A stretch of DNA of 64,000 nucleotides from Duganella guangzhouensis (lineage in GTDB: Bacteria; Pseudomonadota; Gammaproteobacteria; Burkholderiales; Burkholderiaceae_D): the NCBI RefSeq assembly GCF_009674535.1, contig NZ_WKJK01000007.1:248001-312000 (forward strand), given 5' to 3'. The first letter of the stretch is position 1; every line of letters starts with the position of its first letter. The notes under the pieces are model-generated. The model was not told the DNA's origin. It saw nothing but the letters and a program-made list of their open reading frames with translations, and did not search any database. This document shows, piece by piece, positions 1 through 9,755 of this stretch. The translations under genes and the position numbers were made by a program.

Positions 1-1
1 G

Positions 2-82
2 ACCTTGCATGCCGAGGAACTGGAACGTCTAACCGTACGCAAGGTGAGGTTTTTTGGTAAGGCGCAGGCAGATATCGGATAA
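2..82 (+). CDS. 3' end of an unidentified gene
   Basis: An open frame enters from the left edge of the window and ends at TAA 80-82. Only 26 residues are visible, ending FFGKAQADIG. The charged, regular composition and the position just upstream of rsxB in the same direction suggest the C-terminus of a real protein. Too little is left to name a family, and I do not recognise it. Confidence 0.4.
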   Translation, partial: TLHAEELERLTVRKVRFFGKAQADIG

Positions 83-110
83 TGGCGTTTTTGCCTGACC
101 ACCGTTCGCC

Positions 111-785
111 GTGTCCGACCAAGCTACCCTCGCCGATCGCATCGAAAATGCCCTGCCGCAGACGCAATGCACCAAGTGCGGCTATGACGGCTGCCGTCCG
201 TACGCGGAAGCGATAGCGGCCGGCGCCGCCGACATCAACCAATGCCCGCCCGGTGGCGCCGAGGGCATCGAACGGCTGTCGGCCGTCACCGGCCGCAAGG
301 TGATTCCACTGAATCCGGTCAACGGACTGGAACGGCCGCGCGCGGTCGCCTACATCGACGAATCGCTGTGCATCGGTTGCACGCTGTGCATCCAGGCGTG
401 CCCGGTCGACGCCATTGTCGGCGCGGGTAAGCTGATGCACACCGTGGTGCCATCGCTATGCACCGGCTGCGACCTGTGCGTGGCGCCCTGCCCGGTCGAC
501 TGCATCGTCATGTACCCGGTCACCGAAACCACCGGCTGGGCCGCATGGACGCAGAGCGATGCCAACGCCGCGCGCGAACGGCATGACTTCCGCAGCTTCC
601 GCCTCAAGCGCGACAAGCAGGAAAACGACGCCCGCCTGGCCGCCAAGGCCCAGGAAAAGATGGAAAAAGTGAACACCATCGATCCCGCCGACGCCGAATC
701 GGCGGCCGCGCTGGAACGCAAACGCGCCATCATCGCCGCCGCGATGGAGCGTGCACGATTGAAAAAAGAATCCGAGAACAAATGA
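111..785 (+). CDS. rsxB: RnfB/RsxB-type electron transport ferredoxin
   Basis: Iron-sulfur protein of 224 residues, the B subunit family of the Rnf/Rsx electron transport complex. An N-terminal 4Fe-4S domain has CTKCGYDGC and NQCPPGG (about residues 20-50). Two ferredoxin cluster motifs follow at about 87-130 ([14 protein letters not shown] and [14 protein letters not shown]). The C-terminal third is a charged, Lys/Glu/Ala-rich tail that looks helical. It starts at GTG and lacks the N-terminal membrane segment of enterobacterial RsxB, as is usual for betaproteobacterial stand-alone copies. No other rnf gene is in view, so a role in a full Rnf pump is not shown; supplying electrons to Fe-S enzymes is an inference. 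Its stop overlaps the nth start by four bases, so the two are probably translated together. Confidence 0.9.
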   Translation: MSDQATLADRIENALPQTQCTKCGYDGCRPYAEAIAAGAADINQCPPGGAEGIERLSAVTGRKVIPLNPVNGLERPRAVAYIDESLCIGCTLCIQACPVDAIVGAGKLMHTVVPSLCTGCDLCVAPCPVDCIVMYPVTETTGWAAWTQSDANAARERHDFRSFRLKRDKQENDARLAAKAQEKMEKVNTIDPADAESAAALERKRAIIAAAMERARLKKESENK

Positions 786-1429
786 ACGCAGCCAAACGCT
801 ACGAAATGTTTGTGCGCTTCCGCGCCGCCAATCCCAAGCCCGTCACCGAACTGGAATACACCACACCGTTTGAATTGCTGATCGCCGTGCTGCTATCGGC
901 GCAAGCGACCGACGTCGGCGTCAACAAAGCCACGCGCAAGCTGTACCCGGTGGCCAACACGCCGCAAGCGATGCTGGATCTGGGGCTCGACGAACTGACC
1001 GAATACATCCGCACCATCGGCCTGTACAAGACCAAAGCCAAGAACGTCATCGCCACCTGCCAGATCCTGGTGGAAAAGCATGGCGGCGTAGTACCGGAAG
1101 ATCGCGAATCGCTGGAAGAACTGCCGGGCGTCGGCCGCAAGACCGCCAACGTCGTGCTGAACACCGCCTTCGGCCAGCCGACCATGGCGGTAGACACTCA
1201 CATCTTCCGCGTCTCCAACCGCACCGGCCTGGCGCCGGGGAAGAACGTCGACATCGTCGAGCAAAAGCTATTGAAATTCGTCCCGAAAGAATTCCTGCAC
1301 GACGCCCACCACTGGCTGATCCTGCATGGCCGCTACACCTGCAAAGCGCGCAAGCCCGAATGCTGGAACTGCATCCAGCTCGACCTGTGCGACTACCGCA
1401 GCAAAACCCCAGCCCCCGCCAGCGCCTGA
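782..1429 (+). CDS. nth: Endonuclease III
   Basis: DNA glycosylase/AP lyase of base excision repair that removes oxidised pyrimidines. All diagnostic parts are present: the helix-hairpin-helix [13 protein letters not shown] with catalytic Lys120, the catalytic Asp138 in [11 protein letters not shown], and the 4Fe-4S loop Cys187-X6-Cys194-X2-Cys197-X5-Cys203. These positions equal those of the E. coli enzyme, and the length of 215 residues is normal. The ATG start overlaps the rsxB stop (ATGA), which supports an rsxB-nth operon, a common pairing in proteobacteria. It is followed at once by a long palindromic element that separates it from convergent proB. Confidence 0.97.
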   Translation: MNAAKRYEMFVRFRAANPKPVTELEYTTPFELLIAVLLSAQATDVGVNKATRKLYPVANTPQAMLDLGLDELTEYIRTIGLYKTKAKNVIATCQILVEKHGGVVPEDRESLEELPGVGRKTANVVLNTAFGQPTMAVDTHIFRVSNRTGLAPGKNVDIVEQKLLKFVPKEFLHDAHHWLILHGRYTCKARKPECWNCIQLDLCDYRSKTPAPASA

Positions 1430-1434
1430 CCAAA

Positions 1435-1524
1435 TGTCCCCACTTCGGGGTCAGTTCCCAAAAACGGACATTGAGTCGCGCGCGACTCAATGTCCGTTTT
1501 TTGGAACTGACCCCGAAGTGGACA
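1435..1524. repeat. 90-base near-perfect inverted repeat between nth and proB
   Basis: Left arm 1435-1480 and right arm 1481-1524 are reverse complements, apart from one substitution in the run before ACGGACA and a two-base bulge near the outer end. The centre is a perfect 20-base palindrome, TTGAGTCGCG/CGCGACTCAA. The outer arms carry ACTTCGGGGTCAGTTCC. It lies between two convergent genes and would form a very stable cruciform or RNA hairpin, so it may also end transcription from both sides. The form fits a REP/MITE-like mobile element. I saw no second copy in this window. Confidence 0.8.
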
Positions 1525-1530
1525 CGAGCT

Positions 1531-2649
1531 CTAGACTAGTACCAGGTTGTCACGGTGGATGAGCTCTTTGCCTTCGACGAAGCCGAGGATGGCTTCGATT
1601 TCGCTCGATGGCTTGCGCATGATGCGGCGGGTTTCGTCGCTGGTGTAGTTGGACAATCCACGCGCCACCGGCTCGCCGGCTTCGTTGACGCAGGTGATGA
1701 CGGCGCCACGTCCAAACTCGCCTTTCACGCCCACCACGCCTATCGGCAGCAGCGATTTGCCATCACCGGTCAGCTTTTGCACCGCGCCGGCGTCCAGCAC
1801 CACTTGGCCGACGGTGTGCAGGTGATCGGCCATCCACTGCTTGCGCGCGGTCAGGTGGCCGGTCTGCGCCACCAGTTCGGTGCCGATGGACTCGCCATTG
1901 GCCAGCCGCGCCAGCACTTCGCTTTCGCGGCCATAGGCGATCACCGTGTGCGCGCCGGATTTGGCGGCGCGCTTGGCGGCCAGGATCTTGGTCAGCATGC
2001 CGCCACGACCCAGGCTTGAACCGGCGCCGCCCGCCATCGCTTCCAGCGCCGGATCGCCTGCGCGACCCTGCTGGATCAACACCGCCGACGGGTCCTTGCG
2101 CGGATCGGCGCTGTACAGCCCTTGCTGGTCGGTGAGGATGATCAGCGCGTCGGCTTCGATCAGATTGGCCACCAGCGCGCCCAGCGTGTCGTTGTCGCCG
2201 AACTTGATTTCGTCGGTGACCACGGTGTCGTTCTCGTTGATGATGGGGACCACGCCCAGCCGCAGCAAGGTGGTCAGCGTTGAACGGGCGTTCAGATAGC
2301 GTTCACGATCGGCCAGGTCGGCGTGCGTCAGCAGCACTTGCGCGGTGCCCAGCTGGTGCGCGCGGAAGCTGGTTTCGTAGATCTGGGCCAGGCCCATCTG
2401 ACCAACGGCGGCGCATGCCTGCAGTTCGTGGATATCGGTCGGGCGCTGCTCGAAGCCGAGGCGCAGCATGCCTTCGGCGATGGCGCCGGACGATACCAGC
2501 ACCACTTGCTTGCCCAGCGAGCGCAAACCGGCGATCTGCGCGGCCCAGCGTGCGATCGCTGCGTGATCGAGACCGCGGCCATCGTTGGTGACCAGCGAGG
2601 AGCCAACCTTGATGATGATGCGGCTAGCTTTTTGTATGACGGAATTCAT
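1531..2649 (-). CDS. proB: Glutamate 5-kinase
   Basis: First enzyme of proline synthesis: ATP-dependent phosphorylation of glutamate to glutamyl 5-phosphate. The N-terminal amino acid kinase domain shows KVGSSLV near residue 14, [14 protein letters not shown] and GGMLTKI. A C-terminal PUA domain follows from about residue 275. The frame is open upstream to 2772, but the family starts at the ATG at 2649 ([20 protein letters not shown]), giving 372 residues against 367 in E. coli. It lies downstream of obgE on the same strand, the usual betaproteobacterial rplU-rpmA-obgE-proB order. A strong hairpin at 2768-2796 in the gap may lower read-through. The partner gene proA is not in view. Confidence 0.95.
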   Translation of the reverse strand: MNSVIQKASRIIIKVGSSLVTNDGRGLDHAAIARWAAQIAGLRSLGKQVVLVSSGAIAEGMLRLGFEQRPTDIHELQACAAVGQMGLAQIYETSFRAHQLGTAQVLLTHADLADRERYLNARSTLTTLLRLGVVPIINENDTVVTDEIKFGDNDTLGALVANLIEADALIILTDQQGLYSADPRKDPSAVLIQQGRAGDPALEAMAGGAGSSLGRGGMLTKILAAKRAAKSGAHTVIAYGRESEVLARLANGESIGTELVAQTGHLTARKQWMADHLHTVGQVVLDAGAVQKLTGDGKSLLPIGVVGVKGEFGRGAVITCVNEAGEPVARGLSNYTSDETRRIMRKPSSEIEAILGFVEGKELIHRDNLVLV

Positions 2650-2767
2650 GGGGGCGACATTCTCAAAACAAGCGTAGGAAAATCTGCTGTGATTTGGCGG
2701 GCGGATTGCCCGGCTTTGCCGCGAACAGTCGCCGGCCCCGTGATGCGAGGGCGGCGCCGAATGGGAA

Positions 2768-2796
2768 GGCATAATCAGCTGATAACTGATTATGCC
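2768..2796 (-). terminator. Hairpin between obgE and proB
   Basis: Perfect 11-base inverted repeat, GGCATAATCAG (2768-2778) and CTGATTATGCC (2786-2796), with a 7-base loop. It lies just after the obgE stop on the minus strand. No T-run follows, so it may be an attenuating or mRNA-protecting hairpin rather than a true terminator. Confidence 0.5.
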
Positions 2797-2810
2797 GGTG
2801 ATGCAGTGTG

Positions 2811-3969
<1,159 letters not shown>

Positions 3970-4023
3970 CGATTGAAGGCTTGCGCCTTACAAGACGGCC
4001 TGACGAGCAGGCCGTGAGCGTAT

Positions 4024-4281
4024 TTACGCTGCGACTACGGTGACGAACTGCTTCGAGCCTTCGCCCTTGATCACGAACTTGACCACGCCGTCCACCAGAG
4101 CGAACAGGGTGTGATCTTTGCCGGTGCCTACACCTTCGCCGGCGCGCACTGGGGTGCCGCGTTGACGAATGATGATGCCGCCTGCATTGATTTTCTGACC
4201 GCCGTAGACTTTAACGCCCAGACGTTTTGATTCTGAGTCACGACCATTTCGCGTAGTGCCGCCGCCTTTTTTGTGTGCCAT
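4024..4281 (-). CDS. rpmA: 50S ribosomal protein L27
   Basis: Small basic protein of the large subunit near the peptidyl transferase centre. The 85 residues begin [20 protein letters not shown] and include GVKVYGGQ and the conserved IIRQRGT, typical of L27. It lies 40 bases downstream of rplU on the minus strand, the universal L21-L27 pair. Start and length agree with the family. No extra N-terminal processing extension of the Firmicute type is present. Confidence 0.98.
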   Translation of the reverse strand: MAHKKGGGTTRNGRDSESKRLGVKVYGGQKINAGGIIIRQRGTPVRAGEGVGTGKDHTLFALVDGVVKFVIKGEGSKQFVTVVAA

Positions 4282-4321
4282 GCTAAAGCTCCTTGGATAC
4301 TAAAAAAGTGTCGATACGCGC

Positions 4322-4633
4322 TTAGGCGTTAATCGAAACAACTTGGATTTCGGTGTAGTTCTGACGGTGACCCTGATGCTTCTGGTAGTGCTTACGACGA
4401 CGCATCTTGAAGATCTTCACTTTGTCGTGACGACCATGGGAAACAACGGTGACCAGAACCTTTGCACCTTCAACCAGCGGAGCACCAAACTTGATGCTGT
4501 CGCCCGCGCCAACGGCGAGGACTTGGTCAATGGTGATTTCGGAACCAATGTCAGCCGGTATCTGTTCTACTTTGAGTTTTTCGCCTGCAGCAACTTTATA
4601 TTGTTTGCCGCCGGTTTTTATGACCGCGTACAT
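4322..4633 (-). CDS. rplU: 50S ribosomal protein L21
   Basis: Large-subunit ribosomal protein of 103 residues. It begins [20 protein letters not shown], contains [20 protein letters not shown], and carries the conserved [14 protein letters not shown] segment near the C-terminus. An open frame reaches six codons further upstream, but the family start is the ATG at 4633. It is the first gene of the rplU-rpmA-obgE-proB group, and a near-consensus promoter lies 57 bases upstream. Confidence 0.98.
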   Translation of the reverse strand: MYAVIKTGGKQYKVAAGEKLKVEQIPADIGSEITIDQVLAVGAGDSIKFGAPLVEGAKVLVTVVSHGRHDKVKIFKMRRRKHYQKHQGHRQNYTEIQVVSINA

Positions 4634-4689
4634 GATTTGAAACCTCTTCAAATGTTGGAAAAATCCCCCGGGAAACCGGAGAACCGCAG

Positions 4690-4718
4690 ATTATACATGG
4701 GATGCGAATTCGCGTCAA
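4690..4718 (-). promoter_or_regulatory. Sigma-70 promoter of rplU-rpmA
   Basis: On the minus strand TTGACG (4713-4718) is separated by exactly 17 bases from TATAAT (4690-4695). This is one mismatch from the full sigma-70 consensus with ideal spacing. It lies 57 bases before the rplU start, as expected for strong growth-related expression. Confidence 0.85.
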
Positions 4719-4882
4719 AAACTATTCACAAATGCGGACGGGCGTGGTATGTCAGTCAAGTTTGCGACTAGAAAGCATTGCTCTTCCGCCAATTATTCCG
4801 CCCGTTACCGCCTTGCAAGCCACCGTTGGCGGGCCATGGCGTATAATCTCGCCACTAATAGTCTAACTGCTACAGGTTCGCC

Positions 4883-5872
4883 TTGTCTGCCGCTACCCAA
4901 AACGCCACTCAAAACACCATCACCCAAACTATCGCCGCCGACATGGACGCGGTTAACTCGGTGATCCGTCAACGCCTGCATTCCGAGGTTAGCCTCGTCA
5001 ATCAGATTGCCGAATACATCATCAGCGCCGGTGGCAAACGCATCCGTCCCGTGCTGGTGCTGCTGGTGGCCAACGCCTACGGTTACAAAGGCGTGGCCCA
5101 TCACGAGCTGGCGGCGGTGGTGGAATTCATCCACACCGCCACCCTGCTGCACGACGACGTGGTGGACGAATCGTCGCTGCGCCGCGGCCGCGCCACCGCC
5201 AACGCCCTGTTCGGCAACGCCGCCTCGGTGCTGGTGGGCGACTTCCTGTACTCGCGTTCGTTCCAGATGATGGTCAGCCTGAACAATATGCGCGTGATGC
5301 AAATCCTGTCCGATGCCACCAACGTGATCGCCGAAGGCGAAGTGCTGCAGCTGCTGAACATGCACGACCCGGACGTGACGCGCGAACGCTACCTGCAAGT
5401 GATCCGCTCCAAGACCGCCAAGCTGTTTGAAGCGGCGGCCGAGCTGGGCGCGCTGGTGGCCGGCGCCAACGACGCGCAAATCGCCGCCGCCGGCGAATAC
5501 GGCCGCTCGCTGGGCACCGCGTTCCAGCTGATCGACGACGTGCTGGACTACGCCGGCGACGCCAGCGAAATCGGCAAGAACGTCGGCGACGACCTGCGTG
5601 AAGGCAAGCCAACGCTGCCGCTGATCTACCTGATGGAAAACGGCACCGCCGAGCAGCGCCAGCTGGTACGCTCGTGCATCGAGAATGGCGACGAAGAGCA
5701 ATTCGACGCCGTACTGTCGGCCATCACCAGCAGCGGCGCGCTCGACTACACGCGCGAACAAGCCGTAATCGCCTCGCGCCGCGCCGCCGACGCGATTGCC
5801 GACCTGCCGGACAGCGTCTACAAAGAATCGCTGCTGCAACTGGCGCACTTCTCGGTGCACCGCAACCACTAA
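4883..5872 (+). CDS. ispB: Octaprenyl diphosphate synthase
   Basis: Long-chain trans-prenyltransferase that makes the ubiquinone side chain from farnesyl diphosphate and isopentenyl diphosphate. The first aspartate-rich motif DDVVD is at residues 91-95, and the second, LIDDVLD, is near 217. GGKRIRP near 51 binds substrate. Length is 329 residues. The start used is TTG at 4883, which gives the N-terminal extension before IAADMDAV that related proteins have; ATG at 4943 is an alternative. A TATAAT box at 4842-4847 fits a promoter, although its -35 element is poor. It is divergent from rplU, the standard arrangement. Confidence 0.94.
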   Translation: MSAATQNATQNTITQTIAADMDAVNSVIRQRLHSEVSLVNQIAEYIISAGGKRIRPVLVLLVANAYGYKGVAHHELAAVVEFIHTATLLHDDVVDESSLRRGRATANALFGNAASVLVGDFLYSRSFQMMVSLNNMRVMQILSDATNVIAEGEVLQLLNMHDPDVTRERYLQVIRSKTAKLFEAAAELGALVAGANDAQIAAAGEYGRSLGTAFQLIDDVLDYAGDASEIGKNVGDDLREGKPTLPLIYLMENGTAEQRQLVRSCIENGDEEQFDAVLSAITSSGALDYTREQAVIASRRAADAIADLPDSVYKESLLQLAHFSVHRNH

Positions 5873-5876
5873 AACA

Positions 5877-5900
5877 AACGGCGCCTCAGGCGCCGTTTTT
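5877..5900 (+). terminator. Intrinsic terminator after ispB
   Basis: Stem ACGGCGCC (5878-5885) and GGCGCCGT (5889-5896) with a 3-base loop, followed by a T-run to 5900. The minus-strand reading also ends in a T-rich stretch, so it can serve both ispB and the convergent ArsC-family gene. Confidence 0.85.
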
Positions 5901-5902
5901 CA

Positions 5903-6250
5903 TTACAGGATCTCTTGTACCAGCTCGGATGGGCGGCACAGGCGCACGCCTTTGTCGCTGACCACGAACGGGCGCTCGATCAGGATCGGATGCGCCATCA
6001 TCGCGTCCAGCAGCGCTTCGTCTGATAGCGATGCATCGGCCAGCCCCAACTCCACATACAGATCGCCTTTGTTGCGCATGGCCTGGCGCACGCTGATGCC
6101 GGCTTTGGCGATCATGTCCTTCAACGCCGCGCGCGATGGCGGAATTTTGACGTAGTCGATTACCTGCGGCTCAACGCCGGTGGCGCGGATCGCTTCCAGC
6201 GTCTTGCGCGAGGTGCCGCAGGCGGTGTTGTGATAAATCGTGATGCTCAT
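5903..6250 (-). CDS. ArsC-family reductase (arsenate reductase, glutaredoxin-dependent type)
   Basis: Thioredoxin-fold protein of 115 residues. The N-terminus SITIYHNTACGTSRKTLEAI carries the ArsC signature with redox Cys11, corresponding to Cys12 of plasmid ArsC. The three arginines used by true arsenate reductases are only partly evident: PFVVSDKGVRLCRP contains one near the C-terminus. Arsenate reduction to arsenite using glutathione is the family activity. No arsB, arsR or other arsenic gene is nearby, so an ArsC-like or Spx-like housekeeping role is also possible. It converges on ispB with a shared terminator. Confidence 0.85.
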   Translation of the reverse strand: MSITIYHNTACGTSRKTLEAIRATGVEPQVIDYVKIPPSRAALKDMIAKAGISVRQAMRNKGDLYVELGLADASLSDEALLDAMMAHPILIERPFVVSDKGVRLCRPSELVQEIL

Positions 6251-6291
6251 GATGCTGCCCTTGTGCTGTATGACAAAGGCAGCATTATCGC

Positions 6292-8625
6292 TTAGAACTT
6301 GGTGGCCATGCTGACGCCTATGCTGCGCGGCGTCAGGCGGTAGCCCTGTACGATCGACGCCACCTGCGGATGCTGGATGATGGTGTCGGTATCGAACGCG
6401 TTCTTCACGAACACGGTGAAGGCGTAGGCGCCAAACGTCATGCCGGCGCTGAAGTCGGTGGTGTGATAGCCCGGACGGTCATAGTCGGTCGAATCCGGGT
6501 CCAGCGAACCACGACTGGAACCCACCCACTGCATGCCCGCCATCACAAACGACGGCCGCTCCCACGCCGAGAAGTTGTAGGTGGCGTTGACGGCGGCGTT
6601 ATATTTCGGCACGCCCTGAATCCGCGCGCCAGCCACCGCACCGACCACGCCGTTTTCGATGCCTTTGTCGTTGGACAGCGTGGCATCGACATAGCCGCCG
6701 GATGCACTCAAGGTCAAGCCAGGCAGCGGCTTGGCCTTGATGTCGAACTCGAAGCCTTTGGTGGTGGCGTCGCCGGCATTGGCGTTGTAGGTGTAGGCGC
6801 AGGTCGGCAGGTACACGCCCTGCTGGATGTTCTTCCACTTCACGTAGAACACGTCCGCATTCAAGCTGACGCGGTTGTTCAGGAAGCGCGATTTGCTGCC
6901 CACTTCATAGCTCCACAGACTATCCGGCGCATACGATGGCGGGCCGGCGGTGATGCCGTTCGCTTCCAGGTCCGGGCCGCAGGTGGTGGTCGGCACGTAG
7001 ATGTTGGCGCCGCCCAGACGGAAGCCCTTGGCCACGCTGGTGTAGACGGTATTGGTCGGACTAACCTCCCACGTCAGCGCGTACTTCGGCGTGAACGCAT
7101 GCGAGGTGGTTTCGGCACTGCTGTTGTTACCGGCGCCGGCCAGGTAGTTGCCATTGCGCTGGCTCAGCGTGGTATTCGCCTTCAGGTAGCGCGCACCGAC
7201 GGTGACGTGCACGGTCGGCGAAAAGTAGTAATTCAGCTCGCCGAACACGGAGCCCTGTTTCTCGCGATAGTGGAAGGCGCCGGCAAACGAGTTATCGTTC
7301 GGGAACTGGCCCGGCACCGCATCCGGCAGCAGGTCCGGATCGGCGATGTCGAAACCGTAATCGGCAAAGGTCTTGGTGACGCCGAAGATCGGATCGTTCT
7401 CGATGATGTTGGTGTGCTGGTTGGAGAAGTAGGTCCCCGCCAGCCAGGTCCACGGCGACACCTTCTCGTCATACGGCCGCGAAGCCAGGCGGAATTCCTG
7501 CGACACCTGGCGCACCTGGTTGTTCAGGTAGACCGCCGACGGCAGGCCGGCAATCGCGTCGATCAGTTCCGGCGGCGCCTTGCCGCCGTCGGCGGTCGAA
7601 GTCAGGAAGGTGGACAGAGAATAGCTGTTGTAGGCCGATCCGTTCTGCGTGCGGTCGAACTTGCGCTGGAAGTAGCTGGTAGCCGAGGTCAGGTCGACCT
7701 CACCCAGATCCCAGTTGACGGTGACGCTGGGCGCCAGCAGCTTGTCGATCGACGGTTCGCGTATCTGCTTCTGCGCCGAATACAGCGGCAGATCGAGGTT
7801 GAAGGCCGAAATATCCTTGGCATCAATGCGCTGGTAGTAGATCGATGGCGAAATAGTCAGCGTGCGCGTCGGCCGCCACTTCAGCGAGGCGCGGATTTCC
7901 TGGTCGCTGATCTTGTTGATGTTATTGGCCAGCACATTGCCGTCGCCATCCACCTGGTTGATGTAGCCGCCGGTGTGCTGCGCCTGCACGCCGATGCGCA
8001 GCGCCAGTTCGTCCGGAATCAGCGGGAAGTTGCCGACCACATTGGCCGCGTAATTGGCGCTGCCGCCCTTGGTGTTGGAAGCTTCGGTGTAGGTGGTGAA
8101 TTCGCGCTCTTTCAGATCCGGCTCGTTCGGCACGAACTTGATGGTGCCGCCCATCGAGCTGGCGCCGTACAGCGTGGCCTGCGGGCCGCGCAGCACTTCC
8201 ACCCGGTCGATGTCGAAGAAGCGCGGTTCGATATTCCCCATGGTGTAGACGTTACCCACGGTGACCGGCGTATCGCCCAGATAAACGCCAACCGTGGCCG
8301 CGCCGGCGGTCGAGCTGATACCGCGAATTTCGATGTTGGAGGTGCCCGGCCCGGCGCCGCCATTGCCGCTGGCGGCGGTGAAGGAGATATTCGGCACCAC
8401 CCGCGTCAGGTCGGTGATGTCGCGCACATGCTCGGCCTGCAGCTGGCTGCCGGTGACGGCGCTGATGCTCATCGCCACCTTGGCCGGGTCTTCCTTGCGC
8501 TTTTGCGCGGTCACTTTGACCACTTCAATTTCGTCCGCCGGCTGTGCCTGCTGTTGCTGCGCCCAGGCGGGTGCCCCGAATGCCGTCAACACGGCGGTTG
8601 CGATGAGTTTGCGTCGAATATCCAT
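6292..8625 (-). CDS. TonB-dependent outer membrane receptor
   Basis: Outer membrane gated channel of 777 residues. A signal peptide (MDIRRKLIATAVLTAFGAPAWAQ) precedes a TonB-box-like region (EIEVVKVTAQKR) and a plug domain with IEIRGISSTAG and VEVLRGPQATLYGASSMGG. A beta-barrel follows and ends in an aromatic residue (GVSMATKF), as needed for BAM insertion. A good ribosome site, AAGGAG, precedes the start. It is downstream of the LysR gene on the same strand and beside the tartrate operon, so uptake of a ligand linked to that pathway is possible but unproven. The substrate cannot be told from sequence. Confidence 0.9.
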   Translation of the reverse strand: MDIRRKLIATAVLTAFGAPAWAQQQQAQPADEIEVVKVTAQKRKEDPAKVAMSISAVTGSQLQAEHVRDITDLTRVVPNISFTAASGNGGAGPGTSNIEIRGISSTAGAATVGVYLGDTPVTVGNVYTMGNIEPRFFDIDRVEVLRGPQATLYGASSMGGTIKFVPNEPDLKEREFTTYTEASNTKGGSANYAANVVGNFPLIPDELALRIGVQAQHTGGYINQVDGDGNVLANNINKISDQEIRASLKWRPTRTLTISPSIYYQRIDAKDISAFNLDLPLYSAQKQIREPSIDKLLAPSVTVNWDLGEVDLTSATSYFQRKFDRTQNGSAYNSYSLSTFLTSTADGGKAPPELIDAIAGLPSAVYLNNQVRQVSQEFRLASRPYDEKVSPWTWLAGTYFSNQHTNIIENDPIFGVTKTFADYGFDIADPDLLPDAVPGQFPNDNSFAGAFHYREKQGSVFGELNYYFSPTVHVTVGARYLKANTTLSQRNGNYLAGAGNNSSAETTSHAFTPKYALTWEVSPTNTVYTSVAKGFRLGGANIYVPTTTCGPDLEANGITAGPPSYAPDSLWSYEVGSKSRFLNNRVSLNADVFYVKWKNIQQGVYLPTCAYTYNANAGDATTKGFEFDIKAKPLPGLTLSASGGYVDATLSNDKGIENGVVGAVAGARIQGVPKYNAAVNATYNFSAWERPSFVMAGMQWVGSSRGSLDPDSTDYDRPGYHTTDFSAGMTFGAYAFTVFVKNAFDTDTIIQHPQVASIVQGYRLTPRSIGVSMATKF

Positions 8626-8741
8626 GTCCGATCATCTCCTTATGCCCCAAAATGATGCATTCCGGGCTCGTTGCTAATATTAACCACATTAATCTTTTAG
8701 CAAAGCAAGAAGTTTGCCACGGCGTTGGACACGCACCACAG

Positions 8742-9656
8742 TTATTTGAAGCGTTTGAAGCTCTCCGAGAGGAAGTCGACGAAGGTGCGGATGCGGGCCG
8801 ACAGCTGGTGCCGCTGCGGATAGACCGCGTAAATGTCCGCGTCCGGAGTTTTAAACTGCGGCAGCACCTGCACCAGCCGCCCGCTTTGCAGATAGCGCTC
8901 GATGTCCCATTCGGCGCGCATCAGAATACCGTGACCATCGAGCGCCCAGTTGACTGCGATTTCGCCATCGTTGGTGGTGAGGTTGCCACGCACCCGCACC
9001 GCGTCGCCGCCCCGGCCGGTCTCGCGGCCGCTGAACAAACGCCACACGCCATACGCCTCATCGCCCTGGCGGATGCAGATGCAGTTGTGGCGCGCCAGCT
9101 CGGCCGGCGATTTGGGTTCGCCGTGTTGCTCCAGATAGCGCGGCGAGGCGCACAGCAGACGGCGGTTGGCGGCCAGCCGGCGCGCGATCACGCGCGTATC
9201 GGCCGGCGCGCCGAAGCGGATGCAGACGTCGAACTGGTCGTCCGTCAGCGGCGGCGGATCGACCGACAGCTGCAGCTGCACATCCACCTGCGGGTACTTC
9301 AGCACATACTGCGAAATCGCCGGCGCGATGTGCAACCGGCCGAAACCCAGCGTGGCGTTGACCCGCAGCTGCCCGGTCGGCACGCCCTTGGAATTGGTCA
9401 GCAGCTGATCGAGATCGGCAATCTCGCCGAGGATGCGGCGCGCATGCTCCAGCAGCACCTCGCCTTCCGGCGTCAGACTCATACGGCGCGTGGTGCGGTT
9501 CACCAGCGGCACGCCGACGCGCGATTCGATAAACGCCAGCCGCTTGCTGACCGCCGAAGTGGTGATGCCCAACTCGCGCGCCGCCCCGCTCAAGCTGCCC
9601 GCGTTGGACAGCGCGACAATAAAATTCAGCTCCGCAGGCTGAAAACCGGTGTTCAT
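8742..9656 (-). CDS. LysR-type transcriptional regulator (DmlR/TtuA-like by context)
   Basis: A 304-residue regulator with an N-terminal winged helix-turn-helix. Residues about 8-65 read LNFIVALSNAGSLSGAAREL and AVSKRLAFIESRVGVPLVNR, followed by the type 2 periplasmic-binding-like effector domain. It is divergent from the tartrate/D-malate dehydrogenase gene with a 99-base gap. This is the arrangement in which LysR proteins usually activate the neighbouring gene with the substrate as inducer. A role as activator of the tartrate operon is inferred from position alone. A 9-base inverted repeat overlapping the ribosome site of the next gene is one place it might act. Confidence 0.9.
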   Translation of the reverse strand: MNTGFQPAELNFIVALSNAGSLSGAARELGITTSAVSKRLAFIESRVGVPLVNRTTRRMSLTPEGEVLLEHARRILGEIADLDQLLTNSKGVPTGQLRVNATLGFGRLHIAPAISQYVLKYPQVDVQLQLSVDPPPLTDDQFDVCIRFGAPADTRVIARRLAANRRLLCASPRYLEQHGEPKSPAELARHNCICIRQGDEAYGVWRLFSGRETGRGGDAVRVRGNLTTNDGEIAVNWALDGHGILMRAEWDIERYLQSGRLVQVLPQFKTPDADIYAVYPQRHQLSARIRTFVDFLSESFKRFK

Positions 9657-9719
9657 TGATTGTGGAGTTCAGGGTTAATAATGGATTGAGTTTAGCCACC
9701 TTAGCGCGTGCCGTCCATT

Positions 9720-9747
9720 CCTTAAAGTAGCCCCATTCACTTTAAGG
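9720..9747 (+). promoter_or_regulatory. Inverted repeat overlapping the ttuC ribosome binding site
   Basis: Perfect 9-base arms CCTTAAAGT (9720-9728) and ACTTTAAGG (9739-9747) with a 10-base spacer. The right arm contains most of the Shine-Dalgarno AAGGAG (9744-9749), which precedes the ATG at 9756. As RNA it would hide the ribosome site; as DNA it could be a regulator site. Confidence 0.6.
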
Positions 9748-9755
9748 AGACCGCA

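Noticed and set aside
1531..2772. Longer ProB beginning at 2772
   Set aside because: The extra residues are unlike the family N-terminus; ATG 2649 gives the expected start and length.
5903..6250. Arsenic resistance operon
   Set aside because: Only one ArsC-family gene is present, with no regulator or efflux gene beside it.
6370..8655. Open frame of 761 codons antisense to the first TonB receptor
   Set aside because: It mirrors the receptor gene, with no ribosome site and a shadow-like composition.
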